Below are positions 1 through 12,380 of a stretch of 64,000 nt of DNA, piece after piece. Under the pieces are notes generated by a model. It saw nothing but the letters and a program-made list of their open reading frames with translations. It did not search any database and had not been told where the DNA came from. Origin of the DNA: Caprella mutica (Eukaryota > Arthropoda > Malacostraca > Amphipoda > Caprellidae); contig CANNZV010001142.1 of NCBI GenBank assembly GCA_947561585.1, forward strand, positions 1-64,000. The letters run 5' to 3'. Position numbers and translations under genes: made by a program. How positions within the stretch are numbered: the stretch's first letter is position 1; each line of letters opens with the position of its first letter.

Positions 1-3000
1 TAAAAGAATACTCGGCCTGTTCATCAAACTAAACCTTAAAGTCTAAACTACTTTTACATGATGTGCAAGAGTTTATGCAGGAAACTAACTATCAATATTA
101 GTTAAATGTACCTTTCACTATTTTTTCTGAGCCTTCAGGATGATCAAATAATTTGTTGTTTATTATTTGGGTGTCATTGTAGTTGGCAGAGCGAAGTTTT
201 ACATAGCCTCTGCTTTTCACCTTACATGGAGTCACCAAAAACATTATTCCTTCTTTTCCAAGGAGTGGGCCGTACAGTTCTTCGAACACCTGAAGAAAGC
301 AGTTTAGAAATCATGAATAAATATTAACAACATTTTGACAACTCATAGGTATGATTATCGAGATAGCTAAAGTGATATTTTAAGTTTAAATAAAACTTTT
401 TTGATCACAGCAGTGTTGAAACACAAATGACTTTACGTGGTCTTGTCTTCCTTCATTGAATTTCATTTATAGTAGTGAAAGACTCGCCTCCTTTTTGAAC
501 TTCGTTAATGCAGTTCTTGATATCAAACCAAAATCCATGGCCATATTAAAAGCGAATATCTGAATCTGAACATCAGGTGTTTGAGAATCCCCATAGCCAA
601 CGTCCAAAAAAGCGTGACCACTTGGAATATATGGGTAAGATAAAGGACCTGAAGATACTAATCCGTTATTCATAATAATAGAGCACATGAGACTGTGAAA
701 TAAATAATATTTATTATAACCAATTCATCAGTACTGCTTTATGATTAGAAAATTTGTAGACTAAATGGAATTAATAAATCGAAATGCTGTTAACTATTTT
801 TTGAGAAAAGGTAATTATTTTAAAGTGATCAATTCATACATACCCGATCTTTCAAATATTGCTTGCTTCAAGCTCTTTGGTCCTGAAATATCTAACAAGT
901 TAAAGCCAACGCCTTTCCTTGAGAGAAAAGGCAGGAGTGCTGTATAAGGTCTATCTTGGAGGTTCTGTCCAACACCCGAAATGTCTGCTACCACGGGTAT
1001 CTGGGAATAATATATTAATTATGGCACTATCTATATGAAATATAAGATCATATAATTGAGTAATGTATTTTATAATTTAGCTATCAATTGTGCTTTACCC
1101 CAATCTCTTGCAAATGATCAGCAGGTCCTACACCGGACAACATCAATAGTTTGGGAGTGGCGTATGTTCCGCAAGACAGAATCACCTCCTTGTTAGCACG
1201 GACAATGCGCCTCTGAGGAAAAATTATAATAACATTAATTATACTTACATATTCTAAGTATCATTAACCACAATAAGCAGCTGAAATTGAAACTATAGAT
1301 AGACCGATGCTTGACAATCAAAATCATCAGCTAATTTTGTGATACATAATATCTTATAGTAAATCATGATAATTATTTTCTATCACGGGTGATTTTTGCC
1401 TGATTCAACTATTACAGTTAGTTCTCACCTGTCCCATGGATACGAATTCGACAGCCACAGCAACTTTTTCATCGTCAAAGATTACCTGAATTGAATTAAA
1501 TGCAGAATTAACGTGTTTTTTATTATCATTGATATAAATATTTTCAGATTTATTAATCCATACACACTCACTCTAGTTGCTTCAGCTCTGCTTAAAACAA
1601 ATAGATTCTTCTTGTGAATATTTGGTCTTAGGTAAGCTTCGGATGCTGATTGCCTAATTCCATTTTTGACATTGGTAGTGAGAGGGAAGAAGCCTGCGTG
1701 AAAGATTCTCAAATATTAGAATAGCTCAAAATTATATATGTAATAGTTTTAATCGGGTCAAACGAAGAGGTAACCTTACCAATTGTTCTTGGTCCAGCAT
1801 CATCGATAAAGGAGTATCCCAATTCCTTGCCGGCTTTCAAGTATGATTTCATCATAGGTAGACTACTGTCGGGATTCTCTAGTGTAATTGGGCCACCTTG
1901 GCCTCTGTGAGAATCTGAAAGCCTTTACAATATTAACCAGTGTACTAATGATATCTATTTGTGGAAAATTGGGTGTGAAAAGGTCAGTAACCTACCAGAA
2001 AATGATGTTTTTATTCCTTTATAGTTTTCGATCTTCTTCATGTAAGGTAACATAGACTGATAATTCCAATCTTCGAGACCTTCATTTGCCCAACTATCCC
2101 AATCTCGTTTGCTTCCTCGAACGTAAGTCATTCCATTTATGGAGGTAGAACCACCCATCGCTTTACCGGAGTACAGAATCTGAATTTGAAAAATATGTTT
2201 TGGATTGAATATTTAATAAGAAATACTGTATAATCAATTTATTTATTTATATAGTTTGTTTAGATATATCTATTTACATAATTTTTATTCATTTATTTAT
2301 ATAGTTTGAAATCATACTCCTTCATTTTCTAATCCAGGAGTTTTGAAATCTCTTTCGACTGGCAAAATCCATCCAGACTCTTCCTCATTCCAAAATCCAG
2401 CCAACCCTGGGATGGCACTTTCGGTGAATGCATTTCCTCCTGCTTCTAACACAAGAACGGAAGCGCCAGTTCCGGACAATCTGGAAGCCACTACAGAACC
2501 ACCAGCACCTGAACCAACTGCAATAGAAATAAATACTTATACTATAATGCATTGTTATACAATAATTGTTATTCAAATTATCTCTTTTATCTAATTTGTT
2601 TCGAATATTTCTTTTTTGCAGATTATTCTGTCTTCTGGATTTCTATATTGTTATTTGTTATTTGGTTCATCAGAATTCTCAATTCAGAATATCTCTTTTT
2701 ACTTATTTTTTGGTATAGTTACCGGATTTTCCGTTTTAGATTTTCCGAATATTTTCGGAAAACCTTTCCATTTTTCGCCATTTTATTTCTATCTTTTTGG
2801 TTTGCCGAATTTGTGGTTATCATAATTTCGGTAATCGTAACAATTCTTTTAGTTATGGAATCATCACGCAACTTAAATGTTACGGCGTGACATTTTTATT
2901 TCAATCAATCACCAGACAAATACACACTTTGTATTAGTATATAGTGTGATTTTGACTGAAGATAACATGATCAAGTGGCACTAAGGTAACGATTTTCATT

Positions 3001-5753
3001 GAGATTAACCTGTTCAATAGTTCCGGCAACAATCTCGTTAGAAAGTCTTCCCAATAATTCCTAATACCAAATGTTAATTCAAATTTACTACTGTAGATTG
3101 AACTTTGAATCTCACTCACCCACCACGAAGTCATAGGTTCTGTCCGGTGTGACGTCTTCGTTAAATTGATAGGGAGCGTCTGTACCCAAACCACTGAGAA
3201 TAAACAGCCTGATCATGGAGAATGCCACCCTATTTAGTGGGAAGGTTGTGTTAGTACTAAGAAAAAGGATTTTAATTTAAGTAACTCTTTAATCCAGAAT
3301 CTTACTGAATGTAGAATGTAGGATTTTAGGTTTTAATACGTTGACTATACATTAAGACCATAAATCATGACAATGGTATAGATATATATCGAGGGGTATA
3401 TATCAATAGCACATGCATTTTATATCAAAATGACAAAATGTATGACCACATTAGTATCATTTTGATCTCAGGATTAATGACTCAAAACAGTACAAGTAGG
3501 TATATGGTAAACTCTATCACCTTCACCTTCTGAGGCTCTTCATTAAACTGGATTTTTAATAAACAGACTTGATAGGGCAAAAATGTACCGTATAATATTT
3601 TAGAATCACTTAATGAGTATATCTGCTAGAGTTACCACGAGAAGGTATGGAAACTGGTTCTATTTGGCGCTCTTGTTGAGATGTAGATTTTTTTAGATTA
3701 AATTTTCATCAAATAGTGCAAGAGATATTATACGTCAGTGTTTCTTAAACTGGTGCACCGACAATTGGGCCCAGGACAATTGGGCCTCGCAATTGGGCCC
3801 GTCGACAATTGGGCCCAGGAAAATTGGGCCCCAAAACATTTAAGCCCAGAATAAAATTTGACAGAAGACACAATAAAGAAGTGTCACTTTGTTATCACTA
3901 CGGAGGTGACAATATTATCTTTGAAATATGCTTTATATTCTCTAAAATATGTTTATATTTTTTTTAATTCGATTCATATACTTGATAAGGTATATATTAG
4001 CAGGCCCCTTAAATCACATTTGGATGCTAATCTCATGTTTCAATGTAATGAAAATCTTTGAAGTATTTGAATAAGTCGTATTATTTTGAATTATGTCATA
4101 TGGATCCAATGTGTAGTGTACATCGTCTGACGAAGACAAATATTTAGTAAAAAATGGGTAAGTTTTAAAGGTTATACATTATATTGAACAGTTGTTTGAA
4201 CAGTTGTTGGGATAAAATGATATTATGAGAATACATCTTGTAATATTAATTCATAAAAATTTTCAATATTGAATTCTGAACAGGCTTCAAATATTCATAT
4301 TAACTTTAATTCAATTTGAATGTTACAATAATTTTGGCATATCTTAAATATCTACATTCTCATTTCTTTTGTTTCTTCATCTAAAATAGTTACATTCTTA
4401 TTTTCTATTGGCTACATCGTAACTCATTCGCTTCACAGGAGTTCACTATATAGAGGTACTGTAATTAGAAAATTTGTTGCTTACATGACATCTCAGTACA
4501 TAAATTTATTTCAGTTTAAAAGAATAATAATATTTATTCGTGAAAAAATATCTTGTATTAAAAAATATTTTTCAATACGAGAATATTTTTTTAATGTAAG
4601 GAATATTCTTTAATTTAAATATGCTCAAGACTATATTTTTAAACAAAACGCATATTGTCACAACCTTAGCTATTACAGTAGCAAGGGTCTTTAATTAAGT
4701 TAATACAGTAAACTCTAAAAATAATGGGTAAGTGATATAATTGTCTTGGGGCCCAATTGTCGTGGGCCCAATTGTCATGGGGCCCAATTGTCATGGGGCC
4801 CAATTGTCCTGGGTCTAATTGTCTTGGGCCTAATTGTCGGCGGGCTCAACTGTCGGTCCACGCTTAAACTGTAGATAAATTACTCGTATCTTTCCCGTTT
4901 GACAACCCCCACCAAATTTAATCTATTTTAAATATGTATTTTTGTCCATAGAATCCAAAAATTGTAACTATTTTTTGTAGAAAGCAATACTTTTTGAGAT
5001 ATGAGGGTTTAAAGTTATTTATTTCCTATGTATTACTGAAGGATTGAGAAGTTTGAAAAAACTCGAGTTTTCATTGAAATTACTCAGACATTATAGATTT
5101 TTTACATGAAACTGTAATGTAGTTTGTTGTATCCGCTAGTTTGTTGTAATGCTCACTTCATGATTGATTAATGACCTGGCAGGGGGGCTCGTGGGACGGC
5201 ACAGCCCCCTAAATACATGTATCGAATATTTCCAGTTTCTGTGATGTTTTCCATTTATCACTTCAATACTGCTATATGTGTAATCCATAAAGATTCAATT
5301 ACCCTAAGCAGGGTAATTTATATATTTATAGGCTAATGGAGTAATTGTAGTTTTTTATTTATTTTCTATTAGTTAGTTACATAGGTACACTACTTACTTT
5401 CTTGTAATTTTTTCAGTCCTTATTCTATTGAAGTAGCCAAATAAAATTATTTATTGCATTAACTGTTTTATTAACTCTATTTTTTAGCCTTACATATTTC
5501 TAGAAACTAGATAGGGTAATGAAATTATTTAAATAGATAAAGTCTGAAGAACCTAACCAAAGTTTAAGAAACACTGTTCTAGGTTATTATAATAGTATTT
5601 TTTCTCAGTTTTATATTGTGTGTGCCCACTTTCAAGATAACCATAATTGAAATCAAACCTTTGATATATCATTTTCCTTTTTAATTGATTATATCAGCAT
5701 AAAATATTGATATATTTATCTACTTACCCAAATATTTGATCAAGAAAATTCAT
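1..5753 (-). CDS. GMC oxidoreductase, copy A (3' end beyond window)
   Basis: FAD-dependent glucose-methanol-choline family oxidoreductase; substrate unknown. Coding exons on the minus strand: 5753-5728, 3229-3120, 2517-2318, 2179-1996, 1914-1780, 1693-1572, 1485-1429, 1212-1099, 1000-844, 648-488 and 289-119. All lengths equal those of copy B, and the frame stays open. The start is the ATG of a 26-nt first exon (MNFLDQIFG), because the in-frame Met in exon 2 is Val in copy B. Exons 2-3 join to make VVVGSGAGG, the Rossmann FAD-binding loop (about residues 43-50). Exon 4 carries the first GMC signature ([18 protein letters not shown], about 117-134), and exon 8 the second ([16 protein letters not shown], about 293-308). 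The last three exons, with the catalytic His and Asn, would lie left of base 1. Exon 10 ends at a GC donor (GCGAGT). The end of exon 11 is ambiguous: a donor at 118 keeps frame with exon 12 of copy B, whereas the stronger-looking donor at 111 does not. Intron 1 holds two nested transposons. The gene looks functional in the part seen. Confidence 0.9.
3736..5576. mobile_element. Non-autonomous hAT element in intron 1 of GMC copy A
   Basis: Terminal inverted repeats are CAGTGTTTCTTAAACT at 3736 and its reverse complement ending at 5576; CAGTGTTTCT is a typical hAT terminus. The flanks TTATACGT (3728-3735) and TTCTAGGT (5577-5584) form an imperfect 8-bp target duplication, 6 of 8 matching. No transposase frame is visible. 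About 1.1 kb of the length is a second transposon inserted 16 bp inside the left end. The equivalent intron of copy B has a single ATTTAGGT (25830-25837) and no insertion. Confidence 0.8.
3752..4861 (+). mobile_element. GACAATTGGGCC-ended element, copy 1 (nested)
   Basis: 1110-bp element. It starts GGTGCACCGAC and ends GTCGGTCCAC. Each end is an array of a ~12-16 bp word containing GACAATTGGGCC, in opposite orientation at the two ends. The flanks TCTTAAACT (3743-3751) and GCTTAAACT (4862-4870) form a 9-bp target duplication. The inside is AT-rich without a transposase; the open frame starting at 3858 is not protein-like. Nine-bp duplications and long repeat-built ends suggest a Mutator-like (MULE) or foldback non-autonomous element. 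It sits inside the hAT element. Confidence 0.8.
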
Positions 5754-6495
5754 GTTTCTTCTCAGATGATTGCCGGGCCTTCTTTGTGAACTGGAGACAA
5801 TAAAAGTCAATTGACGTACAGATTGACAGCAAGTTGTTCAATAATACGTCAAGGTAGTTTATCTTTTTCAATCATATAAATAAAATATATAATAATTATT
5901 ATTCAACTTATTTTCAAAAATTTCCATTGATAAAAATTATTTATATTTTTTTATACGATCGAAAATGTGGAACAGTCCAATAAATCGCAACTTCTCTTAT
6001 ATGATTTCATATCTCAAGGGTAAACTAATTTAATACTACATTGATTTAGGTTAGTGATGTTTATAATTTAATTATTCAATTCAATTCTCTTCCACCAATA
6101 AGTTGTCTTGCTTTTCTCCATTGGGTAAGCTTTTCTATTAATATATTATTAATGTCACTCAGTCCTCAATGATATTATCAATATAATTTAAAGCAACTCA
6201 ATCAGGACTTCAGAAGTAAAAGGTGTCCTACTAGTAACAAACGGTCGTGAAAAATGTCTATTCTATCGTAGGATTACTCAGAACTTACTCCAAGTCTTTA
6301 TCCCTCTCCACCAGCACACCGTAACCTTACTGTAAGTCTGCAGCTAACACATTGACTAGTTTTCAGGGTAACTTATAGCTATTATGGAATTTCTGCACAA
6401 ACTAGTTCCCCTATAGTCTCACTGACGTCACATAAATCTACCATTCCCATTCGTCGAAACATGTGACGTAGTCAGAACCTTGGTTTATATACACT
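5754..6495. repeat. 5' flank of GMC copy A, paralogous to the flank of copy B
   Basis: The first ~100 bases upstream of the start match copy B upstream of 26088 and probably hold the 5' UTR and promoter. The stretch at about 5870-6250 matches 27626-28080, and about 6260-6360 matches about 30440-30540. The duplicated block therefore includes flanking DNA, now interrupted in B by extra insertions and a minisatellite. A decayed palindromic MITE arm (GTGGAACAGTCCAATAAATC) lies near 5963. No clear TATA box was found. Confidence 0.6.
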
Positions 6496-6499
6496 TTAA

Positions 6500-6805
6500 A
6501 GGTCCTCTCCAGGCTCCGGGGAAAAAATGAGTTTATTACATAATGTTATAGAATTAAGGTCTACTATCATTCTTCCGCAAACCGCATACAATTCGGTTCT
6601 GTATATATTTTATTATTTGCTTTTAAAGTTTTTAATACTCTGTGAGCAACAATCGAGCGAATCTCCAACCTGACGCTGAGAAAAAAGATTGTACACTCTT
6701 TGTTTTGATTCTAAATTTAGATTTTTAAACAAACAATGCGTTTTTGGCCTTATTTTAAGATATTAATGTTTCTAAAAGTATATAAACGTTTCTATAACAA
6801 GTTTA
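6500..6805 (-). mobile_element. One arm of a TTAA-flanked MITE
   Basis: TTAA (6496-6499) followed by AGGTCCTCTCCAGGCTCCGG matches the right end, reversed, of the complete elements at 32357-32938 and 34249-34828. The match runs to about 6800 (around CGTTTCTATAAC). The other arm is missing: sequence changes abruptly to a Tc1-like transposase tail. Confidence 0.7.
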
Positions 6806-6807
6806 AT

Positions 6808-7232
6808 ATGTGGGCTGAATTGAAAAAAAGAGTAAGGAAAAGGCAACCAAGTAATCTGGCAGAACTTGAGATCATTACAAAAGAAGAATGGAGTAAAATA
6901 GACAAGGAAACCTGTCAGAAATATGTGGGAGACTATTCTGGACGCCTCCAAAAAGTTATCGAGAACAGAGGATTCACAATTGACTATTAAAACAATATTA
7001 TATACATTTTCTTGTTACAGTATGAATACTTTCTGTACCCCCATTTTCTAATTAAATCTCTGTAACTTTTGTTATTGATAAAAAATTTGCTTTGAAATTT
7101 TTTGTGTATCATTATCAATGGCAGATATAAAAGTGTACAAAAATTTGGAATTCAGGAATTGATATTTTTAGAAGTTATAAAGGAAAATGTTACATTTATC
7201 GTACGGTACGAATATTTTCTGATCCGACTGTA
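6808..7232 (+). pseudogene. Tc1-like transposase, C-terminal relic with 3' terminus
   Basis: The open frame ending at 6990 encodes about 60 residues (MWAELKKRVRKRQPSNLAEL, then a KEEWSKI segment, ending NRGFTIDY). It matches the typical Tc1 transposase C-terminus: W-E-xLK-R-R, KPSN, EEW-KI, and a C-terminal ...V-x-xKG. The paired-type DNA-binding region and the DDE catalytic residues are absent, so it is inactive. Downstream, CGTACGAATATTTTCTGATC followed by CGACTG at about 7213-7232 resembles a Tc1 inverted repeat next to a TA. The 5' part has been replaced by the MITE arm at 6500-6805. Confidence 0.75.
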
Positions 7233-7435
7233 GTAGTCAAGGTATAGTAGCTACAAGCTAGAGTATTGCGCTGGTTCATATCAAGTTGATTACAGTTTTG
7301 TTGTGAAAGACGCTTCGATGGCCCGGGATAATTATTTTTACATAGAATCAAGGTTCATTCTTCTTAGAATCGAATGCTTTAACTTCGTTTTATTTAACTA
7401 AACTGACTGAATTCACCATTACCTTGATTATCCTT

Positions 7436-7832
7436 AAGATATATCAACTTAGAAGGTATACTAAATGCCTTGATACGAATTTTAGACTCTTCTGTGCATT
7501 ACCAAATACATACATAAGAACGCACAGATGTGACCATGTAATATTACATTACATATTATATCTACTATACAGCTGGTTAATTACTTGGTTAAATAGTATA
7601 TAAGGATTTGCTGGTTAAATAGTATATAAAGATTTGTCCATGGTTGTTTGTGCAGTGTACAGATGCCATGAATAAAGCGTTTAATCTGCTGTATAGTATA
7701 TAAAGTATGTTATCTAATTTTGCAGGGTCACATCTGTGCATTCGTATGTGCGTATTTGTTCATGCACAGAAGAATCTAGAATTCGTATCAAGGCTTAGCA
7801 TTCTTTGTAAGTTAATGTATCTTGATAGTAGT
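7436..7832. mobile_element. Palindromic MITE
   Basis: The left arm (7436-7545) contains CCTTGATACGAATT and TCTTCTGTGCATTA. The right arm (7725-7832) carries their reverse complements, with TATCAACTTA and TAAGTTAATG near the outer ends. The centre is AT-rich and has no frame. This is a foldback-type non-autonomous element of about 400 bp. Confidence 0.65.
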
Positions 7833-9138
7833 ATTCTACTAACTAGGTAGGTTGATAGATGTTTAACAATAGCATTGAATTAATTTTGCTAGTACTAATT
7901 AGTAACGGCAAATATTGAATTGCTGATACCATAGATGTTTTTGAATATATAGTTAATGATCATTTCTCTTACTTTTTCTAAAATCAAGTTAAAAACAGCT
8001 AGGTAGCCTAGCCAACTATTCTTCGTTATGTCACTTATCACTTCCAATTCGGTAATTATTATGGAAAAAAAATTAAGTGTGGAAAGTGTCTGATATAGCA
8101 AGGTATTCATATTTGTCATAATATTCACAAACTTTTTGTCAAAAAACTGGTAAAATATTGATATACAGTAAATATCTTGTTGAAGTACATGCTTTTTTAT
8201 CGGCTTTGGGTGCCCGACAATCGTAAGACTGGCAGAAAAGGGCGTCTGGTCAAAATTATTATAGTCTATAAGCCTTAGTCAGAACAGTTCAGACTTAATA
8301 GCTGTATATTAAGTCCATAAATCATGACTATAGAAGTTTTGATTGAGTATGTGTGTATAGCTAAATCATTAGCAGGTATAATATCAACCTATATATTGAT
8401 TGATAATCGTGCTGGACGCTCGCGTTAGATATTTCTCGCTCTAATGCCCTGACCTATACTAATCGTTTGTTCCCTCTCGTCTCAGAAACAAGAACCCTTT
8501 TATCACTCTCTGATCGCAATACCAATCTCTGATCGCACCCACTGTCAATCTCTGATTGCATCACCAATCCTTACTAGCATCACTAGTCCTTAATCGCATC
8601 CTGAATCCCTAAGCACCACCAGGTTGGATCTGGAATTGTTACTACTGCCACCTGGGAGAGATGAGTCCATTCATGTATTATTGAATTATATTCTGAAAAA
8701 TTCATTGTTTTTTGTTGTTATCTCCCTTATGTACGATAAGTGTTCTGAAATACCACAGTAAACCGATATTTACGCTAGTGTTTGGTCTTCCAGTCCTCTA
8801 CGATGAATACCTTAAACCAAAGTATCAACAAGTAACTCTTTTATCAAAAACCTGTCAGACTAAATGTCAATATCCCTAAGATATTCCCGGATACTTTCAA
8901 AGTCATATAATAATCTGGTGGGTTTAAATCAATTGATTCCCGGTCAATTAAAGCATCAGAGTCTGAGTTCACTGATTCAGGCAACTCTTTCAGATGCATA
9001 CGATGAGTAATCGACATGATTTTTTCAGTGATAATGGGACAATACAGTCTTCACAGTTTCGTGTGCCTAATTCTCAATCTAGTGAAAATTATAGACTCAT
9101 AGAGTCTATATTCTATAGTCTATAGACTCTATACTGTT
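7833..9138. other. Intergenic DNA without recognised genes
   Basis: AT-rich and non-coding. 8400-8640 is less AT-rich, with short imperfect repeats of CTCTGATCGCA and CTTAATCGCATC. A small inverted repeat made of TAGACTCTATA words sits at 9095-9135. No exon, promoter or complete transposon was recognised. Confidence 0.5.
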
Positions 9139-9147
9139 GTTCAGTTG

Positions 9148-10168
9148 CATGGACCGACAGTTGGGCCCAAGACAATTGGGCCCCGACAATTGGGCCCGCC
9201 GATAATTTGGCCCAAATCAATTGGGCCCCAGACAATTATGCACTAGGACAATTTGGCCCCGAGACAATTATAATATTTGCCCATGTTTTTCACATTTGAT
9301 TATATTTACTTAATTAAAAACCATTACCACTGTAATAACTAGGGTTGTGACAATATTCGTTTTGTATAAAAATATAGTCTTGAACATATTTAAAATGAAG
9401 CATATTCCTTACAAAAAAAAAATATTCTCATTATGAAAAATAAATATTTTTAATAGAACATATTCCTTTCATGAATAAATGCTATTATTCTTTTAAACTA
9501 CAATATTTTTTTGTTCTGAGATAGGTCAAGCAAACAAGAAACAATATAAAATAAGAATGCAGGTTTTTAGACGTGCCGAAATTATTGGAACATACAAATT
9601 AAATTAAAGTTAATGTGCATTTTTTGAAACCTGTTCAGTATTCAATATTGAAGAGTTTTATGAATTATTATTACAAAATGTATTCTCATAATCTCATTTT
9701 ATCTCAACAACTGTTCAAATAACTGTTTATTGTAACGTATAACCTTCAAATTTTACTCATTTTTTACTAAATATTTGTCTTTGTTAGACAATGTTTTTTC
9801 AAACATTGGATTTTTTTTATACATTTTTTACACATTGGATCCATTATATGACGTGATTCAAAATAATATGACTTTTTTACATATAATTCAAATATTTTCC
9901 TTACAAGGAAACATGAGACTAGCATCCAAATGAGAATTAAAGGGCTTGCTTAATATATATTATCAAGAATATCAATCTAATTAAAAAAATATAAACATAT
10001 TTTTAGAGAATATAAAGCATATTTCAAAGATAATTTTTTCACTTCCCTAGTAATAACAAAGTAACACTTCTTTATTGTGGCTTCTGCTCAATCTTTTTCT
10101 GGGTTTAATTGTTTTGGGGTACGATTGTCGTGGGCCCAATTGTCGGCGGGCCCAATTGCCGGTGCACC
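9148..10168 (-). mobile_element. GACAATTGGGCC-ended element, copy 2
   Basis: 1021-bp copy in the opposite orientation to copy 1. It starts ATGGACCGACAGTTGGGCCC and ends CCGGTGCACC. An exact 9-bp target duplication, GTTCAGTTG, is present at 9139-9147 and 10169-10177. The internal sequence aligns with copy 1 reversed. No coding frame. Confidence 0.82.
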
Positions 10169-10290
10169 GTTCAGTTGATATCGAGGTTTTATTGAGCTTT
10201 TTAAAAGTCGAAATTTAGTATTCTGCACTGCATGCCATTCTTCAGAACACTATTCCCTCAGATTTTCCATAATAATGGGATACCAATTAT

Positions 10291-12147
10291 CAGAGGTGGG
10301 CGTTCCGCACAAATGTTCGCGAACCTTTATTTGCGAACCGGTTCGGACTGGAAAATGGGTTTGGACATTCGGATTTGGAACCTCTTCAAAAACGGTTCGG
10401 ACTTGCGAAAAAGACGTTCCGAACACGGGAAAAACTGACTTGTTCATTAAATCATTTTACGTTCTGAACATGTACCGTACATGTACTGACCGCCTCTCGG
10501 ACACTATTATATACCTAGGTTTCTGCTTAACACTGAAGCGAAGAACATATGCGTCTCTCCCTGCTCTATTTCCGTTACATTATTCATCCTTTCCTGACTA
10601 ACGCTTAGTTTCATAATAATCTTAATTCTTTAATAACTGTTAAGGTTCCCTTAAATCTCAATTAAAAATTGCTTGAAATATGTAGAACTATAGGTAAGGT
10701 TATAAACGTATACATTACATGACACCCTACCCTAGTAACTTAGCCGTTGGCTAACCAGTCCTCATGGAAAAATAATAATTACTGTAATTTAAGACCGATT
10801 TTAAAGCTGTCTTTTCATTCCTTCAATTTTTCGCATAAATACACACGATTAGACAAAAACAAAGGTGATAAATGGTAAGATTCGATCATATTATGAGCAT
10901 TTATTCAAATCTATAATAATATTAGGAATATATCAGAGATCTTTCCAGGCATCAGATGCAAGAGTGTGTTTGAGTACAAAAGGGTGAATATCTCAATATA
11001 ATCAGTTAACTGTAACTCTTATAGCGGCTTAGCGAGATCAAATATGTGCGAGAATAATTGCGTACACCAAGCTTCGTACAATAACATCTAATAAATATTT
11101 GTTTCTCGTCTTAGCTTGTTACTTTTATTTTGAATGAAAATTTTTCTTTTACTTTTATTAATGAATGTGTAAATATCAAATGAAGGTTTTAAAAAGAAAA
11201 AATATTGAAATGACTCAAATGAGCAAACTTTTGACGGCTTAAGATCAAGTATTCGGCAATTCGCTTTAAATTGAATTGATTATATATTATATATAACTTT
11301 AAGAAATATTCAAAGTGATGAAAAAAAAATGAAAATTTGAAAACCAATAGTAATAATTAGATACTTGGATAGTTTAATATGGATCCATTGCCTTGCATTG
11401 TTATGACGACAGAGTTGGTCTTAATTTTTCGTTGCATGAAATTCGGAGGTCAGAAGAAAAATCAGAATAACAACTTAAATTATGTATTAGAATGGAGACT
11501 GGAGGGGAACTTTAAAGATACTTAATGCTCATACTCAATATAACTAACTTATTAAGTAGCAAGTACAATGGAACTCCTGTTTAGTGAATCATGCCGTATA
11601 GTAAAATCCTGTATAGCTAACTTACCTCTATAGTGAAAATATTTAGTTTAATCTACCACAAATATTCGTAAGTTTTCTATGAATCTTTTATTTTTATTTA
11701 GTAAATTCACTAAATTAGTTGTATTTCACGAAACAGCAGTTCTACCAGTGCAACTCCTCTATAATGTAGTCATGTGAAGTCACAGTATAATTATTATTAT
11801 AAATTTATTATATTAATATTAATATTTAATAATGAATAATTAATATCTTGTTGAAAAAACTGTTTTTTTATATCTGTTGCCCTAAAAGACTTGGAAACAT
11901 AATCTAGTAATAGGGCCGTATATAAATGTGTAGACTATAATTCACTTTCGTTTTTTTAATTTTTTAGATATAAAATATATACCTAAAAAACGAGGTTAGC
12001 GTAAAAAGGTTCGGAATAAATGTTCGGTTCTGAACAAATGTTCGGACCGAATTTTTCAAATTGGGTTAGCTATACGGAGGTTCGGAACCAAAAATCGACG
12101 AAGATTCGGGTTCGGAACCTAAAAAAATGTTCGCGCGTCCAGCTCTG
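10291..12147. mobile_element. Non-autonomous hAT element with intact target duplication
   Basis: 1857 bp, flanked by an exact 8-bp duplication, CCAATTAT (10283-10290 and 12148-12155). The termini are CAGAGGTGGGCGTTCCGCAC and the reverse complement of CAGAGCTGGACGCGCGAAC; both ends then carry repeated GTTCG(G/C)AAC words. CAGAGGTGGG is a common hAT end. The short frames at 10232-10601 are only readings of the repeat-rich end. No transposase was found. Confidence 0.85.
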
Positions 12148-12380
12148 CCAATTATTAATGTATCAATGGTGTTACTCTGAGTAATCGAGAGCTGTAGCCA
12201 GTTTATCTGCCGTGGACCGACAGTTTTGGGCCCAGGACAATTGGGCCTCAACAGTTGGGCCCTGACAATAATTTGAGCCCAAGACAATTGGGCTCACGAC
12301 AATTGGGGCCCGAGACAATTATATTATTTTCCAATTTTTTTCAGAGTTTACTGTATTAACTTAATTAATTGAAGACCCTT

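Noticed and set aside
1955..2158. Frame beginning MGGSTSING read as a separate small gene
   Set aside because: It is exon 4 of GMC copy A extended into the intron; the acceptor at 2180 and donor at 1995 define the real exon.
2934..3194. Minus-strand frame beginning [11 protein letters not shown] (also 24979-25173)
   Set aside because: Wrong frame of GMC exon 2; the correct frame gives [19 protein letters not shown] leading into the FAD loop.
3858..4061. Frame inside GACAATTGGGCC element copy 1 (also a related minus frame at 14278-14601)
   Set aside because: It has stops or changes in the other copies and no transposase motif; it is only the shared non-coding interior.
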